Shown here: piece after piece, positions 1-9,711 of the stretch
How the letters are laid out: every line of letters begins with the position of its first letter
How positions within the stretch are numbered: position 1 is the first letter of the stretch
DNA from: Paracoccaceae bacterium
GTDB lineage: Bacteria > Pseudomonadota > Alphaproteobacteria > Rhodobacterales > Rhodobacteraceae
Assembly (NCBI GenBank): GCA_947449875.1
Contig: CANFSY010000002.1
Coordinates: 1-63,475 of the forward strand
Length of the DNA: 63,475 nucleotides
Direction of reading: 5' to 3'
Made by a program: the position numbers and the translations under genes
The notes under the pieces: generated by a model
What the model was told of the DNA's origin: nothing
Seen by the model: the letters and a program-made list of their open reading frames with translations, nothing else
Database searches by the model: none

Positions 1-40
1 GGCCTAAACCCTTAGGCCCCCCTAACGGAAGACAGAGAGC

Positions 41-877
41 ATGGCACTTAAGTCGTATAAGCCGACGACGCCTGGCCAACGCGGGTTGGTTCTGATCGAC
101 CGTTCGGATCTGTTCAAAGGCCGTCCGGTCAAATCCCTTACCGAGGGTTTGACCAAGACCGGTGGCCGGAACAATACCGGACGAATCACAATGTGGCACA
201 AGGGTGGCGGCGCCAAGCGCCTTTACCGTGTCGTCGATTTCAAGCGCACGAAATTTGATATGCCCGCCGTGGTTGAGCGGATCGAGTACGATCCCAACCG
301 CACGGCATTTATCGCCCTGATCCGCTACACGGATGGCGAGCAAGCCTACATTCTGGCCCCTCAGCGTTTGGGCGTGGGCGACTCGGTTGTCGCTGGCGCC
401 AAGGTTGACGTGAAGCCGGGCAATGCGATGCCCTTCTCGGGCATGCCGATCGGTTCGATCGTGCACAACGTGGAGCTGAAGCAAGGCAAGGGCGGCCAGT
501 TGGCGCGCGCTGCTGGCACCTATGCCCAGTTTGTGGGCCGTGATGGCGGCTATGCCCAGATTCGTCTGTCTTCGGGCGAACTGCGTCTTGTGCGTCAGGA
601 ATGCATGGCCACCATCGGTGCCGTGTCGAACCCCGACAACTCGAACCAAAACTTCGGCAAAGCCGGTCGTATGCGCCACTTGGGCGTGCGTCCGACCGTG
701 CGCGGTGTTGCTATGAACCCGATCGACCACCCGCATGGCGGTGGTGAAGGTCGCACCTCGGGCGGCCGGCACCCGGTTACCCCGTGGGGCAAGGGCACCA
801 AGGGCAACAAGACCCGCAAGTCGAAGCACTCGGACAAGCTTATTGTCCGTTCGCGTAACGCGAAGAAAGGGCGCTAA
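41..877 (+). CDS. rplB: 50S ribosomal protein L2
   Basis: Translation [17 protein letters not shown]...[34 protein letters not shown] is typical L2; ribosomal operon context. Confidence 0.98.
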   Translation: MALKSYKPTTPGQRGLVLIDRSDLFKGRPVKSLTEGLTKTGGRNNTGRITMWHKGGGAKRLYRVVDFKRTKFDMPAVVERIEYDPNRTAFIALIRYTDGEQAYILAPQRLGVGDSVVAGAKVDVKPGNAMPFSGMPIGSIVHNVELKQGKGGQLARAAGTYAQFVGRDGGYAQIRLSSGELRLVRQECMATIGAVSNPDNSNQNFGKAGRMRHLGVRPTVRGVAMNPIDHPHGGGEGRTSGGRHPVTPWGKGTKGNKTRKSKHSDKLIVRSRNAKKGR

Positions 878-880
878 TCC

Positions 881-1159
881 ATGGCACGTTCTATCTGGAA
901 AGGCCCGTTCGTCGACGGTTACCTGCTGAAGAAAGCAGAAACCTCGCGCGCGTCGGGCAAAAGCGAAGTGATCAAGATCTGGTCGCGTCGCTCGACCATC
1001 CTGCCGCAATTCGTTGGTTTGACGTTCGGCGTCTACAACGGCAAGAAACACATCCCGGTCGCCGTGACCGAAGAGATGATCGGCCAGAAGTTTGGCGAAT
1101 ACTCGCCGACCCGTACCTATTACGGACACGCTGCCGACAAGAAAGCCAAGAGGAAGTAA
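881..1159 (+). CDS. rpsS: 30S ribosomal protein S19
   Basis: [20 protein letters not shown]...; follows rplB. Confidence 0.98.
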   Translation: MARSIWKGPFVDGYLLKKAETSRASGKSEVIKIWSRRSTILPQFVGLTFGVYNGKKHIPVAVTEEMIGQKFGEYSPTRTYYGHAADKKAKRK

Positions 1160-1162
1160 GCC

Positions 1163-1543
1163 ATGGGTAAGGAAAAGAATCCGCGCCGCGTGGCGGAGAA
1201 TGAAGCAATGGCCGTGGCGCGTATGTTGCGCACCTCGGACCAGAAGCTGAACTTGGTCGCCGGTCTGATCCGCGGCAAGAAGGTTGACAAGGCTTTGGCC
1301 GACCTGACCTTCTCCAAGCGCCGGATCGCGGGCGAAGTGAAGAAAGTTCTGCAATCGGCCATCGCCAACGCAGAAAACAACCACAACCTTGACGTTGACA
1401 GCTTGGTCGTCGCCGAAGCTTGGGTTGGCAAGAACCTGGTGATGAAGCGTGGCCGTCCGCGGGCACGGGGCCGTTTCGGCAAGATCATGAAACCGTTCTC
1501 TGAAATCACGATCAAGGTCCGCCAAGTCGGGGAGACTGCATAA
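1163..1543 (+). CDS. rplV: 50S ribosomal protein L22
   Basis: L22-like translation ending [22 protein letters not shown]; operon order. Confidence 0.97.
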   Translation: MGKEKNPRRVAENEAMAVARMLRTSDQKLNLVAGLIRGKKVDKALADLTFSKRRIAGEVKKVLQSAIANAENNHNLDVDSLVVAEAWVGKNLVMKRGRPRARGRFGKIMKPFSEITIKVRQVGETA

Positions 1544-2253
1544 TGGGTCAGAAGGTCAATCCGATCGGCATGCGCCTGCAGGTCAACCGTACGTGGGACA
1601 GCCGCTGGTTCGCTGAATCGAAAGATTACGGCAACCTGCTGCTGGAAGATCTGAAAATGCGCGCCTTCGTGCATGAAGACTGCAAAGCGGCCGGCATTTC
1701 GAAGGTGATCATCGAACGTCCGCACAAAAAGTGCCGCGTGACGATTTACACCGCGCGTCCGGGCGTGATTATCGGCAAAAAAGGCGCGGATATCGAAACG
1801 CTGCGCAAGAAACTGTCGGTCTTCACCAAGTCCGAACTGCACTTGAACATCGTCGAAGTGCGCAAGCCCGAACTTGACGCCCAACTTGTGGCCGAGTCGA
1901 TCGCCCAGCAAATGGAACGCCGTGTTTCGTTCCGTCGTGCCATGAAGCGGGGCGTGCAAAACGCCATGCGTATTGGTGCGTTGGGGATTCGTGTCAACGT
2001 GTCGGGCCGTCTGGGTGGCGCTGAAATCGCGCGTACCGAATGGTACCGCGAAGGCCGCGTGCCGCTGCACACGCTGCGTGCGGACATCGACTATGCCCTG
2101 TCCGAAGCCATGACGCCCTACGGGATCATCGGTGTTAAGGTCTGGATCTTCAAAGGCGAAATCCTTGAGCATGATCCGCAGGCCCATGACCGTCGTCAGG
2201 CGGAATCGCAGGAAGGTGCTGCACCGCGCCAACCGCGCCGCGAACGCGCCTAA
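1543..2253 (+). CDS. rpsC: 30S ribosomal protein S3
   Basis: [24 protein letters not shown]... with KH-domain motif [12 protein letters not shown]. Confidence 0.98.
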   Translation: MGQKVNPIGMRLQVNRTWDSRWFAESKDYGNLLLEDLKMRAFVHEDCKAAGISKVIIERPHKKCRVTIYTARPGVIIGKKGADIETLRKKLSVFTKSELHLNIVEVRKPELDAQLVAESIAQQMERRVSFRRAMKRGVQNAMRIGALGIRVNVSGRLGGAEIARTEWYREGRVPLHTLRADIDYALSEAMTPYGIIGVKVWIFKGEILEHDPQAHDRRQAESQEGAAPRQPRRERA

Positions 2254-2265
2254 GGGAGAAAATAA

Positions 2266-2679
2266 ATGCTGCAACCTAAGCGCACTAAGTTTCGCAAGCA
2301 GTTCAAAGGCCGCATTCATGGAGAAGCCAAAGGCGGCTCTATGTTGAACTTCGGCTCCTTTGGGCTGAAATCGACTGAACCGGAGCGTGTGACGGCACGT
2401 CAGATCGAAGCGGCCCGCCGCGCGATCACCCGCCACATGAAGCGTCAGGGCCGTGTCTGGATCCGGATTTTCCCAGACGTTCCAGTCACTGCCAAGCCCG
2501 TCGAAGTTCGTATGGGTAAAGGTAAAGGGGCGATCGACTATTGGGCGGCCAAGGTGAAACCCGGTCGGATCATGTTCGAGATCGACGGCGTGTCCGAAGA
2601 AATCGCACGGGAAGCCCTGCGTCTGGGCGCGATGAAACTGCCGGTTCTGACCCGCGTTGTCGTTCGCGAAGACTGGTAA
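2266..2679 (+). CDS. rplP: 50S ribosomal protein L16
   Basis: [16 protein letters not shown]...[25 protein letters not shown]; contains the Arg equivalent to E. coli L16 Arg81. Confidence 0.98.
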   Translation: MLQPKRTKFRKQFKGRIHGEAKGGSMLNFGSFGLKSTEPERVTARQIEAARRAITRHMKRQGRVWIRIFPDVPVTAKPVEVRMGKGKGAIDYWAAKVKPGRIMFEIDGVSEEIAREALRLGAMKLPVLTRVVVREDW

Positions 2680-2684
2680 AACGG

Positions 2685-2705
2685 GGTGGGTTTCACCCAC
2701 CCTAC
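2685..2705. repeat. Short inverted-repeat element GGTGGGTTTCACCCACCCTAC
   Basis: Near-identical copies at 8284-8304 and 8947-8967 and an inverted variant at 8905-8925. Confidence 0.85.
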
Positions 2706-2711
2706 ATAAGC

Positions 2712-2748
2712 GCCCCTGCCGGAAACGGTGGGGGCTTTTTTTTATTTT
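2712..2748 (+). terminator. Rho-independent terminator-like hairpin after rplP
   Basis: GCCCCTGCCGGAAACGGTGGGGGC followed by TTTTTTTTATTTT. Confidence 0.8.
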
Positions 2749-2758
2749 GGGAGCCGCT

Positions 2759-3136
2759 ATGCCGGAACTGACAATCCTGAACCACTACCGCCTTAACGAC
2801 ACGGCAGCGCATTTTACCGCTGCGATTGCCGCCCTCGCCGCCCGAGTGCAAAGGTGTGGCGAACCGGGTGTTTTGTCCTATCGTTTTTTTGTCAGTGGGG
2901 TTGATCCCGTGGCCCGCGCAGTAATCGACTATGCGACGCCGCAGGCTTGGATCGGCCATCACGAACGTTCGATGCTTTGGCCCGAGATGCAAGCCCTACA
3001 CCGTGTTGCAACGCTTGACGAAGTCACGTTTCTTGGTCCTCTTACTGACGACATTCAGGCTTGGCTGGCCAAATCGTCGTTGACGGCCAAGGTTCACAGC
3101 GGCTTCACCCTTGCTGCGGGGTTTGCCCGCACTTGA
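2759..3136 (+). CDS. ABM-domain-like (antibiotic biosynthesis monooxygenase superfamily) small protein
   Basis: ORF from ATG at 2759 (MPELTILNHYRLNDTAAHF...VLSYRFFVSG...) about 125 aa with ABM-like composition; family call by eye. Confidence 0.6.
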   Translation: MPELTILNHYRLNDTAAHFTAAIAALAARVQRCGEPGVLSYRFFVSGVDPVARAVIDYATPQAWIGHHERSMLWPEMQALHRVATLDEVTFLGPLTDDIQAWLAKSSLTAKVHSGFTLAAGFART

Positions 3137-3186
3137 TCCTCGGTGATCTTGAGCTTACCAAGCAGCCCTATCCCAAGGAGTATGCT

Positions 3187-3810
3187 ATGGCCGTGATTTC
3201 CCCCCTGTTCGTCACCCGTCTGTACCGCGCTGAATTGGCGGAACTGGGCAAGAAAAAGGTCGATTACGCTGAACTTGCGGCGGCCTGTGAGGCGATCGCC
3301 GAGGACGATGAGGCGGGGCAGGAATGGTGCGGAGCGAATGGCTACCCGGGTTATACCAGCTACGCCTCGCTTAACGATCTGCCGTGGCGGTTCCCGATCT
3401 TTGCCGATCTGGAAAAGGCGCTGGACAAGCACGTTGCGGCGTTTTGCAAGGATTTGGGCTTTGATTTGGGCGACAAAAAGCTTAAATGCGGATCGTTCTG
3501 GATCAACATTCTGCCCCAAGGCGGCATGCACGCCAGCCACATTCACCCCCATTCGGTGATCTCGGGCACGACCTATGTGGCCATGCCCAAGGGCACCAGC
3601 GCGTTAAAGCTGGAAGACCCCCGCCTGCCCATGATGATGCACGCGCCGTTGCGGTTGAAGAAGGCCGCGCAAGAGCTGCAAAGCTTTGTTTACGTGAAGC
3701 CCAACGTGGGCGAGGTGCTGCTGTGGGAAAGCTGGCTGCGCCACGAAGTGCCGATGAACATGGCGGAGGAAGAGCGCATCTCGGTTAGTTTCAATTATGA
3801 ATGGGAATAA
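3187..3810 (+). CDS. Putative 2OG-Fe(II) oxygenase, TIGR02466/2OGFeDO_2-like
   Basis: HIHPHSVISGTTYV and GEVLLWESWLRHEVPMNMAEEERISVSFNYEW motifs (candidate metal His residues and 2OG-binding Arg). Confidence 0.85.
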   Translation: MAVISPLFVTRLYRAELAELGKKKVDYAELAAACEAIAEDDEAGQEWCGANGYPGYTSYASLNDLPWRFPIFADLEKALDKHVAAFCKDLGFDLGDKKLKCGSFWINILPQGGMHASHIHPHSVISGTTYVAMPKGTSALKLEDPRLPMMMHAPLRLKKAAQELQSFVYVKPNVGEVLLWESWLRHEVPMNMAEEERISVSFNYEWE

Positions 3811-3967
3811 AGGGAGCGGCCCAAGTTTCGCTTGCCGAAGCGGTTAGGCTCCTGTATTGCGCAGCATCCAACGATTCCGGCTCTGCCAGACTCGTTGGTT
3901 TGTGTTGATCCACCAGATCAACGGTTACCTTCTGGGCCGTCTGGTGCTTGAGAAAAGGAAAAGGCGT

Positions 3968-4168
3968 ATGGACGCCCAAGAACTGCGTACAAAGACCCCC
4001 GACCAGCTGCGTGATCAGCTTGTCGCGCTGAAGAAAGAAGCGTTCAATCTGCGCTTTCAGGCAGCCACCAACCAACTGACGAACACCTCGCGCATGAACA
4101 AGGTCCGCAAGGATGTTGCCCGTGTGCGTACCGTGTTGGCCCAAAAAGCCGCCGAAGCCGCGAAGTAA
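3968..4168 (+). CDS. rpmC: 50S ribosomal protein L29
   Basis: [37 protein letters not shown]. Confidence 0.97.
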   Translation: MDAQELRTKTPDQLRDQLVALKKEAFNLRFQAATNQLTNTSRMNKVRKDVARVRTVLAQKAAEAAK

Positions 4169-4178
4169 GGAGAGACCG

Positions 4179-4418
4179 ATGCCCAAACGTATCCTGCAAG
4201 GTGTCGTGACCTCGGACAAGAACGAGCAGACGATCACCGTTCTTGTCGAACGCCGCTTCAAGCACCCCGTTCTGCAGAAAACCATCCGCAAATCCAAGAA
4301 GTACCGTGCCCATGACGCCTTGAACCAGTTCAAGGAAGGCGACACGGTCCGCATCGAGGAATGCGCCCCGATTTCCAAATCGAAACGCTGGACGGTTGTC
4401 ACTGACGCGACTGCGTAA
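4179..4418 (+). CDS. rpsQ: 30S ribosomal protein S17
   Basis: [34 protein letters not shown]. Confidence 0.97.
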   Translation: MPKRILQGVVTSDKNEQTITVLVERRFKHPVLQKTIRKSKKYRAHDALNQFKEGDTVRIEECAPISKSKRWTVVTDATA

Positions 4419-4485
4419 GTGCCCTTCGTCTTGAAATGAAACGAAACCCTGGGGGTGGATGCCCCCAAAGGTCGGAGAGTACTAA

Positions 4486-4854
4486 ATGATCCAGATGCAG
4501 ACCAATCTGGATGTTGCTGATAACTCAGGCGCGCGCCGGGTTCAGTGCATCAAGGTTCTGGGCGGTTCACACCGCCGCTATGCATCCGTGGGCGACATCA
4601 TCGTGGTGTCGGTCAAGGAGGCAATTCCGAAAGGCCGTGTCAAAAAGGGCGACGTGCGTAAAGCCGTTGTCGTGCGCACCGCCAAAGAAGTTCGTCGCGA
4701 AGACGGCACCACCATCCGTTTTGACCGCAATGCTGCCGTTATCCTGAACAATCAGGGTGAACCGGTCGGCACGCGTATCTTCGGGCCGGTTGTGCGGGAA
4801 CTGCGCGCCAAGAACTTCATGAAGATCATCTCGCTGGCTCCGGAGGTGCTCTGA
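4486..4854 (+). CDS. rplN: 50S ribosomal protein L14
   Basis: [27 protein letters not shown]. Confidence 0.98.
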   Translation: MIQMQTNLDVADNSGARRVQCIKVLGGSHRRYASVGDIIVVSVKEAIPKGRVKKGDVRKAVVVRTAKEVRREDGTTIRFDRNAAVILNNQGEPVGTRIFGPVVRELRAKNFMKIISLAPEVL

Positions 4855-5159
4855 TGGCCGCTAAGCTGAAAAAAGGCGACAAGGTTGTCGTTCTCACCGG
4901 CAAGGACAAGGGCAAGCAGGGCGAAATCACCGCCGTGTCGCCCAAGGACAACAAGGCCGTGATTGATGGCGTGAACGTCTCTGTGCGTCACACCAAGCAG
5001 TCGCCGACATCGCAAGGGGGCCGTGTGCCCAAGGCGATGCCGATCGACCTGTCCAACCTGGCCATCGTTGATGCCAATGGCAAAGCCACACGCGTCGGCT
5101 TCCGCATGGAAGACGGCAAGAAAGTGCGCTTCGCCAAGACAACCGGGGAGGCCATCTGA
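4854..5159 (+). CDS. rplX: 50S ribosomal protein L24
   Basis: KOW motif [20 protein letters not shown]. Confidence 0.97.
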   Translation: MAAKLKKGDKVVVLTGKDKGKQGEITAVSPKDNKAVIDGVNVSVRHTKQSPTSQGGRVPKAMPIDLSNLAIVDANGKATRVGFRMEDGKKVRFAKTTGEAI

Positions 5160-5719
5160 TGTTGGACCAAGCCACCTATACGCCGCGTCTGAAGGCGGAA
5201 TATGTCTCGACCATCCGCGCCGCTCTGAAAGCCGAACATGGCTATAAGAACGACATGCAGATCCCCAAGCTTGAGAAAATCGTTCTCAACATGGGTGTGG
5301 GCGAAGCCGTGAAAGACACCAAGAAGGTCAAACTGGCTTCCGAGCAGTTGACGTTGATTGCAGGTCAAAAGTCGGTGATCACCAACGCCAAAAAGTCCAT
5401 CGCGGGCTTTCGGGTGCGTGAGTTTATGCCGCTGGGCTGCAAGGTTACCCTGCGGGGCGACCGGATGTATGAATTCCTCGATCGCTTGATCACCATCGCG
5501 CTGCCGCGCGTCCGCGACTTTCGCGGCGTCAAAGGCAGCTCGTTTGATGGCCATGGCAACTATGCGATGGGCTTGAAAGAGCAGATCGTGTTCCCGGAAA
5601 TCGACTTTGATAAAGTCGACGACGTTCTGGGCATGGATATCATCATCTGCACCAACGCCAAGTCTGATGCAGAAGCGAAGTCGCTGTTGAAGCACTTCAA
5701 AATGCCCTTCACGTCTTAA
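5159..5719 (+). CDS. rplE: 50S ribosomal protein L5
   Basis: [17 protein letters not shown]...[18 protein letters not shown]. Confidence 0.98.
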   Translation: MLDQATYTPRLKAEYVSTIRAALKAEHGYKNDMQIPKLEKIVLNMGVGEAVKDTKKVKLASEQLTLIAGQKSVITNAKKSIAGFRVREFMPLGCKVTLRGDRMYEFLDRLITIALPRVRDFRGVKGSSFDGHGNYAMGLKEQIVFPEIDFDKVDDVLGMDIIICTNAKSDAEAKSLLKHFKMPFTS

Positions 5720-5736
5720 TCGCGAGGAACCCAACA

Positions 5737-6042
5737 ATGGCCAAAAAATCCATGGTGAACCGCGAAGTGAAGCGCGCCAAGCTCGTGCAACAGCACGCAG
5801 CCAAACGCGCCGCACTTAAGACGGTGATCTACGACAAAACCAAGACGATCGAAGAGCGTTTCAAGGCAACCGCCAAACTGGCAGCCCTGCCGCGCAATTC
5901 GTCGGCGACCCGCATTCACAACCGCTGCCAGCTGACTGGCCGCCCGCACGCCTATTACCGCAAACTCAAGCTCAGCCGTATCATGCTGCGTGATCTCGCC
6001 TCGTTCGGCCAGATCCCCGGCATGGTTAAGTCGAGCTGGTAA
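5737..6042 (+). CDS. rpsN: 30S ribosomal protein S14
   Basis: [29 protein letters not shown]. Confidence 0.97.
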   Translation: MAKKSMVNREVKRAKLVQQHAAKRAALKTVIYDKTKTIEERFKATAKLAALPRNSSATRIHNRCQLTGRPHAYYRKLKLSRIMLRDLASFGQIPGMVKSSW

Positions 6043-6057
6043 GGGGAGCGCTGAAAG

Positions 6058-6456
6058 ATGATGATGAACGATCCCCTCGGCGATATGCTGACACGTATCC
6101 GCAACAGCCAAATGCGCGGCAAATCCACCGTCAAGACCCCGGCTTCGAAGCTGCGGGCTTGGGTGTTGGATGTGCTGGTCGCAGAAGGCTATATCCGCGG
6201 CTATGAATCTGCCACGACCGACAACGGTCAAGGCGAACTGACCATCAGCCTGAAGTACTTCGAAGGCGCCCCGGTCATCCGTGAGTTGAAGCGCGTGTCC
6301 AAGCCGGGCCGTCGCGTTTACAACTCGATCAAGGAAGTTCCCTCTGTGCGGAACGGTCTTGGGATTGCCATTCTGTCCACCCCCAAGGGTGTGATGACGG
6401 ATGCAAATGCACGCGCGGCCAATGTTGGCGGCGAAGTGCTTTGCACCGTATTCTAA
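6058..6456 (+). CDS. rpsH: 30S ribosomal protein S8
   Basis: [30 protein letters not shown]. Confidence 0.97.
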   Translation: MMMNDPLGDMLTRIRNSQMRGKSTVKTPASKLRAWVLDVLVAEGYIRGYESATTDNGQGELTISLKYFEGAPVIRELKRVSKPGRRVYNSIKEVPSVRNGLGIAILSTPKGVMTDANARAANVGGEVLCTVF

Positions 6457-6469
6457 GGGGAGGGGTCAA

Positions 6470-7003
6470 ATGTCTCGTATCGGCAAAAAACCCGTCGCCT
6501 TGGTTAAGGGCGTGTCGGCCTCCATCTCTGGCCAGACGATTGAAGTGAAGGGGCCGAAAGGCACCCGCAGCTTCACCGCTGGCGATGATGTGCAGCTGAC
6601 CATCGAAAATGACACTGTCAAAGTCACCCCGCGTGGCCTGTCCAAGCGGGCGCGCTCGCAGTGGGGCATGAGCCGCTCGATGATCGCGAATCTTGTGCAG
6701 GGCGTTACCGTCGGCTTCAAGAAAGAAATGGAAATTCAGGGCGTGGGCTACCGCGCTGCCATGGTGGGTAAGAACCTGCAATTGCAACTGGGTTTCAGCC
6801 ACGAAGTGATCTTCGAGGTTCCGGAGGGTGTTGTCGTCGCGTCACCGAAGCAAACTGAAATCTCTGTGGAAGGCATTGACCAACAACTCGTTGGCCAAGT
6901 CGCAGCAAACATCCGCGCTTGGAAGAAGCCAGAGCCCTATAAGGGCAAAGGTATTCGCTACAAGGGCGAGTTTGTCTTCCGCAAGGAAGGCAAGAAGAAG
7001 TAA
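6470..7003 (+). CDS. rplF: 50S ribosomal protein L6
   Basis: [16 protein letters not shown]...[22 protein letters not shown] at 6470. Confidence 0.98.
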   Translation: MSRIGKKPVALVKGVSASISGQTIEVKGPKGTRSFTAGDDVQLTIENDTVKVTPRGLSKRARSQWGMSRSMIANLVQGVTVGFKKEMEIQGVGYRAAMVGKNLQLQLGFSHEVIFEVPEGVVVASPKQTEISVEGIDQQLVGQVAANIRAWKKPEPYKGKGIRYKGEFVFRKEGKKK

Positions 7004-7015
7004 GGGGCAAGAGAA

Positions 7016-7375
7016 ATGGCATTGAATAAAAGAGAGCTGTTCCTCAAGCGCCGTCTGCGCGTTCGGAACCGCATTAAATCTGTCGCTGCCGGGCGCTTGC
7101 GCTTGTCGGTGCACCGGTCGAACAAGAACATCTCGGTCCAGTTGATCGACGATGTGAAGGGCATCACGATCGCTTCGGCGTCATCGCTTGAAAAAGACTT
7201 GGGCGTTGTGGGTAAAAACAACATCGAGGCGGCCGCCAAAATTGGTGCGGCCATCGCGGAGCGTGCACTCAAGGCCGGTGTCGAAGCGTGCTACTTCGAT
7301 CGCGGCGGTTTCCTCTTTCACGGTAAGATCAAGGCTTTGGCCGATGCTGCCCGTGAAGGCGGCCTGAAGTTCTGA
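7016..7375 (+). CDS. rplR: 50S ribosomal protein L18
   Basis: L18-like translation; [26 protein letters not shown]. Confidence 0.97.
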   Translation: MALNKRELFLKRRLRVRNRIKSVAAGRLRLSVHRSNKNISVQLIDDVKGITIASASSLEKDLGVVGKNNIEAAAKIGAAIAERALKAGVEACYFDRGGFLFHGKIKALADAAREGGLKF

Positions 7376-7385
7376 GGAGATAAAA

Positions 7386-7985
7386 ATGGCAGAACGTGAA
7401 AACCGCCGGGACGACCGTGGCAACCGTGGCGGCGACCGCCGCGACAATCGCCCGGAAGAAACCCCGGAGTTCGCTGACCGTCTGGTCGCGATCAACCGCG
7501 TGTCCAAGACCGTAAAAGGCGGCAAACGCTTTGGCTTTGCAGCTTTGGTGGTTGTGGGCGATCAGCGCGGCCGTGTGGGCTTTGGCAAGGGCAAGGCGAA
7601 AGAAGTGCCCGAGGCGATCCGCAAGGCAACCGAACAGGCCAAACGCAGCCTTATCCGCGTGCCGTTGAAAGACGCCCGCACGCTGCACCACGACATGGAA
7701 GGCCGCCACGGCGCCGGAAAAGTTGTGATGCGCACCGCTGTGGCGGGGACCGGCATCATCGCCGGCGGCCCGATGCGCGCTGTGTTCGAAATGTTGGGTC
7801 TGCAAGATGTGGTGGCCAAGTCGATCGGCTCGACCAACCCCTACAACATGATCCGCGCTACGATTGACGGTCTGAAGTCAGAAACCTCGCCCCGCCAAGT
7901 TGCCGCACGTCGCGGCAAAAAGGTGGCCGAGATTTTGAACAAGCCCGCCGCTGACGTAGTCGTCGCTGAAGTTGTGGAGGCCTGA
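7386..7985 (+). CDS. rpsE: 30S ribosomal protein S5
   Basis: [30 protein letters not shown]. Confidence 0.98.
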   Translation: MAERENRRDDRGNRGGDRRDNRPEETPEFADRLVAINRVSKTVKGGKRFGFAALVVVGDQRGRVGFGKGKAKEVPEAIRKATEQAKRSLIRVPLKDARTLHHDMEGRHGAGKVVMRTAVAGTGIIAGGPMRAVFEMLGLQDVVAKSIGSTNPYNMIRATIDGLKSETSPRQVAARRGKKVAEILNKPAADVVVAEVVEA

Positions 7986-7987
7986 TC

Positions 7988-8185
7988 ATGACCGAGACCA
8001 AGAAAACCATCGTCGTGCAGCAGACCTCGTCCGCCGCCCGCCGCCCCGCTGTTCAAACCGCGACCCTCAAAGGTCTGGGCCTGAACAAAATCCGCCGCAC
8101 CCGCGAGCTTGAGGATACACCCTCGATCCGCGGCATGGTGCACGCGGTGCGTCACATGGTGAAGATCATCGAAGAACGCGGTTAA
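7988..8185 (+). CDS. rpmD: 50S ribosomal protein L30
   Basis: L30-like C-terminus [31 protein letters not shown]. Confidence 0.95.
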   Translation: MTETKKTIVVQQTSSAARRPAVQTATLKGLGLNKIRRTRELEDTPSIRGMVHAVRHMVKIIEERG

Positions 8186-8208
8186 GGGGTTACCCTAAGC
8201 TGTAACAG

Positions 8209-8243
8209 AACGCCCCGCCGCGAGGTGGGGCGTTTTGTTTTTT
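8209..8243 (+). terminator. Terminator-like hairpin after rpmD
   Basis: AACGCCCCGCCGCGAGGTGGGGCGTTTTGTTTTTT. Confidence 0.8.
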
Positions 8244-8283
8244 GGTGGGTTGCGCGCATCGTGCTTAATCAACTGTTGATAAA

Positions 8284-8304
8284 GGTGGGTTTCACCCACC
8301 CTAC
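8284..8304. repeat. GGTGGGTTTCACCCACCCTAC element, copy 2
   Basis: Identical to 2685-2705. Confidence 0.85.
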
Positions 8305-8307
8305 TAC

Positions 8308-8350
8308 AGCTGTAACAGAACGCCCCGCCGAAAGGTGGGGTGTTTTGATT
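8308..8350 (+). terminator. Second, near-duplicate terminator hairpin
   Basis: AGCTGTAACAGAACGCCCCGCCGAAAGGTGGGGTGTTTTGATT duplicates 8198-8240. Confidence 0.7.
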
Positions 8351-8351
8351 C

Positions 8352-8786
8352 TTACGAGTTTGAGGTGGATGGACCCGGCCACGAACCATCGGGTAAGGCG
8401 CATTCATCGCAAACTCTCGTCCAAGCGGAGACATTCCAAACGCTTGCCGCTGGGTCGGGCATGAAAACACCAACAAATTTGATCACAGGTTGGCGATAGA
8501 CTTGGGTGTTTAAGAAGAGGAGCCGCTCCACATTGGGGTCTTCATGATGGCCGTACGAGTCTGCGCCGGGAGTCCCTGGATCCCTACGATCCGCAAAGTT
8601 TCGACCTTCGTTTGTCAGAGAGTTCAAACCACCATCGTATTTGCCGTCTGTGGCGATCCAGACGTACCTTTTTTCAGTGTCCGGAATACGCCAAAGCGCC
8701 TGGATCAATACTTTGCCGGTAAAACCAAACTTTCTCAACACGTCGTTTCGGTTTTGGAATCTTTGGTTTAGTCTCACAATTTCCAT
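8352..8786 (-). CDS. Hypothetical protein, antisense to the surrounding ribosomal operon
   Basis: 144-aa ORF (MEIVRLNQRFQNRNDVLRKFGFTGKVLIQALWRIPDTEKRYVWIATDGKYDGG...) with a purine-rich GGGGG upstream of the ATG; no family recognised. Confidence 0.5.
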   Translation of the reverse strand: MEIVRLNQRFQNRNDVLRKFGFTGKVLIQALWRIPDTEKRYVWIATDGKYDGGLNSLTNEGRNFADRRDPGTPGADSYGHHEDPNVERLLFLNTQVYRQPVIKFVGVFMPDPAASVWNVSAWTRVCDECALPDGSWPGPSTSNS

Positions 8787-8904
8787 TTGGATGCCCCCTT
8801 GATCAGGCTAATCTGATGTGTAAGGCCCCCATTTCAAGTTTTGCCATCTGCGGGCGCCGGTTCTAAGTTTTTGTATAATTATGCAAGATTGCGTTAGCAA
8901 GAAT

Positions 8905-8925
8905 GTAGGGTGGGTGCAACCCACC
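8905..8925. repeat. GTAGGGTGGGTGCAACCCACC element, inverted orientation
   Basis: Reverse-complement variant of the 2685 repeat. Confidence 0.8.
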
Positions 8926-8946
8926 AAGCCAAATGCAGGCCTATGA

Positions 8947-8967
8947 GGTGGGTTTCACCCACCCTAC
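8947..8967. repeat. GGTGGGTTTCACCCACCCTAC element, copy 4
   Basis: Identical to 2685-2705; forms an inverted pair with 8905-8925. Confidence 0.85.
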
Positions 8968-9095
8968 GCCTCTTGATCCGTCCTTCTATCCCCTCTATAC
9001 GCCCACGGTGGCCCGCAAGGGGTACAGAATCAACCATTCGCCGCGTTTGCCCCCGCCGTCGCAGCCGGGGCAGTTCCGGCATAGGAGTATGCGAC

Positions 9096-9599
9096 ATGAA
9101 ATTGAATGAACTGCACGACAACGACGGTGCGGCCAAGAAGAAAAAGCGCGTGGCCCGTGGTCCGGGTTCGGGCAAGGGTAAAACCGCTGGTCGTGGTGTT
9201 AAGGGTCAAAAATCGCGCTCGGGCGTGGCTTTGGGCGGCTATGAAGGCGGCCAAATGCCGCTGTATCGGCGTTTGCCCAAGCGTGGCTTTAGCAAGCCGA
9301 ACCAAAAAGAATTCGCCGTCGTCAACTTGGGCCTGATCGAGAAGTTCATCGGTCTGGGCAAGCTGGACGCCTCGGTCACCATTACCGAAGACGCGCTGGT
9401 TGCGGCTGGCCTGACCAAAGCCAAGCATGACGGCATCCGCGTGCTGGCCAAGGGGGCTATCACCACGAAAGTCACGATGGAAGTCACCGGTGCCTCGGCC
9501 TCGGCGATTGAAGCGGTGGCAGCGGCTGGGGGTTCGTTGAAAGTGGCGGATCCGCTGCCCGTATTCGGCAAGTCGGTTCGCAAGGTTCCGCTTGTATAA
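9096..9599 (+). CDS. rplO: 50S ribosomal protein L15
   Basis: [43 protein letters not shown]. Confidence 0.97.
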   Translation: MKLNELHDNDGAAKKKKRVARGPGSGKGKTAGRGVKGQKSRSGVALGGYEGGQMPLYRRLPKRGFSKPNQKEFAVVNLGLIEKFIGLGKLDASVTITEDALVAAGLTKAKHDGIRVLAKGAITTKVTMEVTGASASAIEAVAAAGGSLKVADPLPVFGKSVRKVPLV

Positions 9600-9711
9600 C
9601 GTCTTGTGAGCGGCGTTAAGACCGCTTACATCTGCGTAGATTTCCCGCGCCGCCGTCCGGAAAGACCGGATCGGCGGCGCAACAGCAATTCCTAACCGAG
9701 AAGGTCCGACC

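Noticed and set aside
1-18. GGCCTAAACCCTTAGGCC hairpin upstream of rplB
   Set aside because: Too short and truncated by the window start to judge.
1120-2700. 526-aa minus-strand ORF antisense to rplV-rplP
   Set aside because: Shadow ORF of high-GC, strongly coding plus-strand ribosomal genes; composition (His/Arg/Phe-rich) is typical of antisense artefacts.
8871-8879. TATAAT at 8874-8879 as a promoter for rplO
   Set aside because: No convincing -35 hexamer at 16-18 nt spacing; kept only as an observation.
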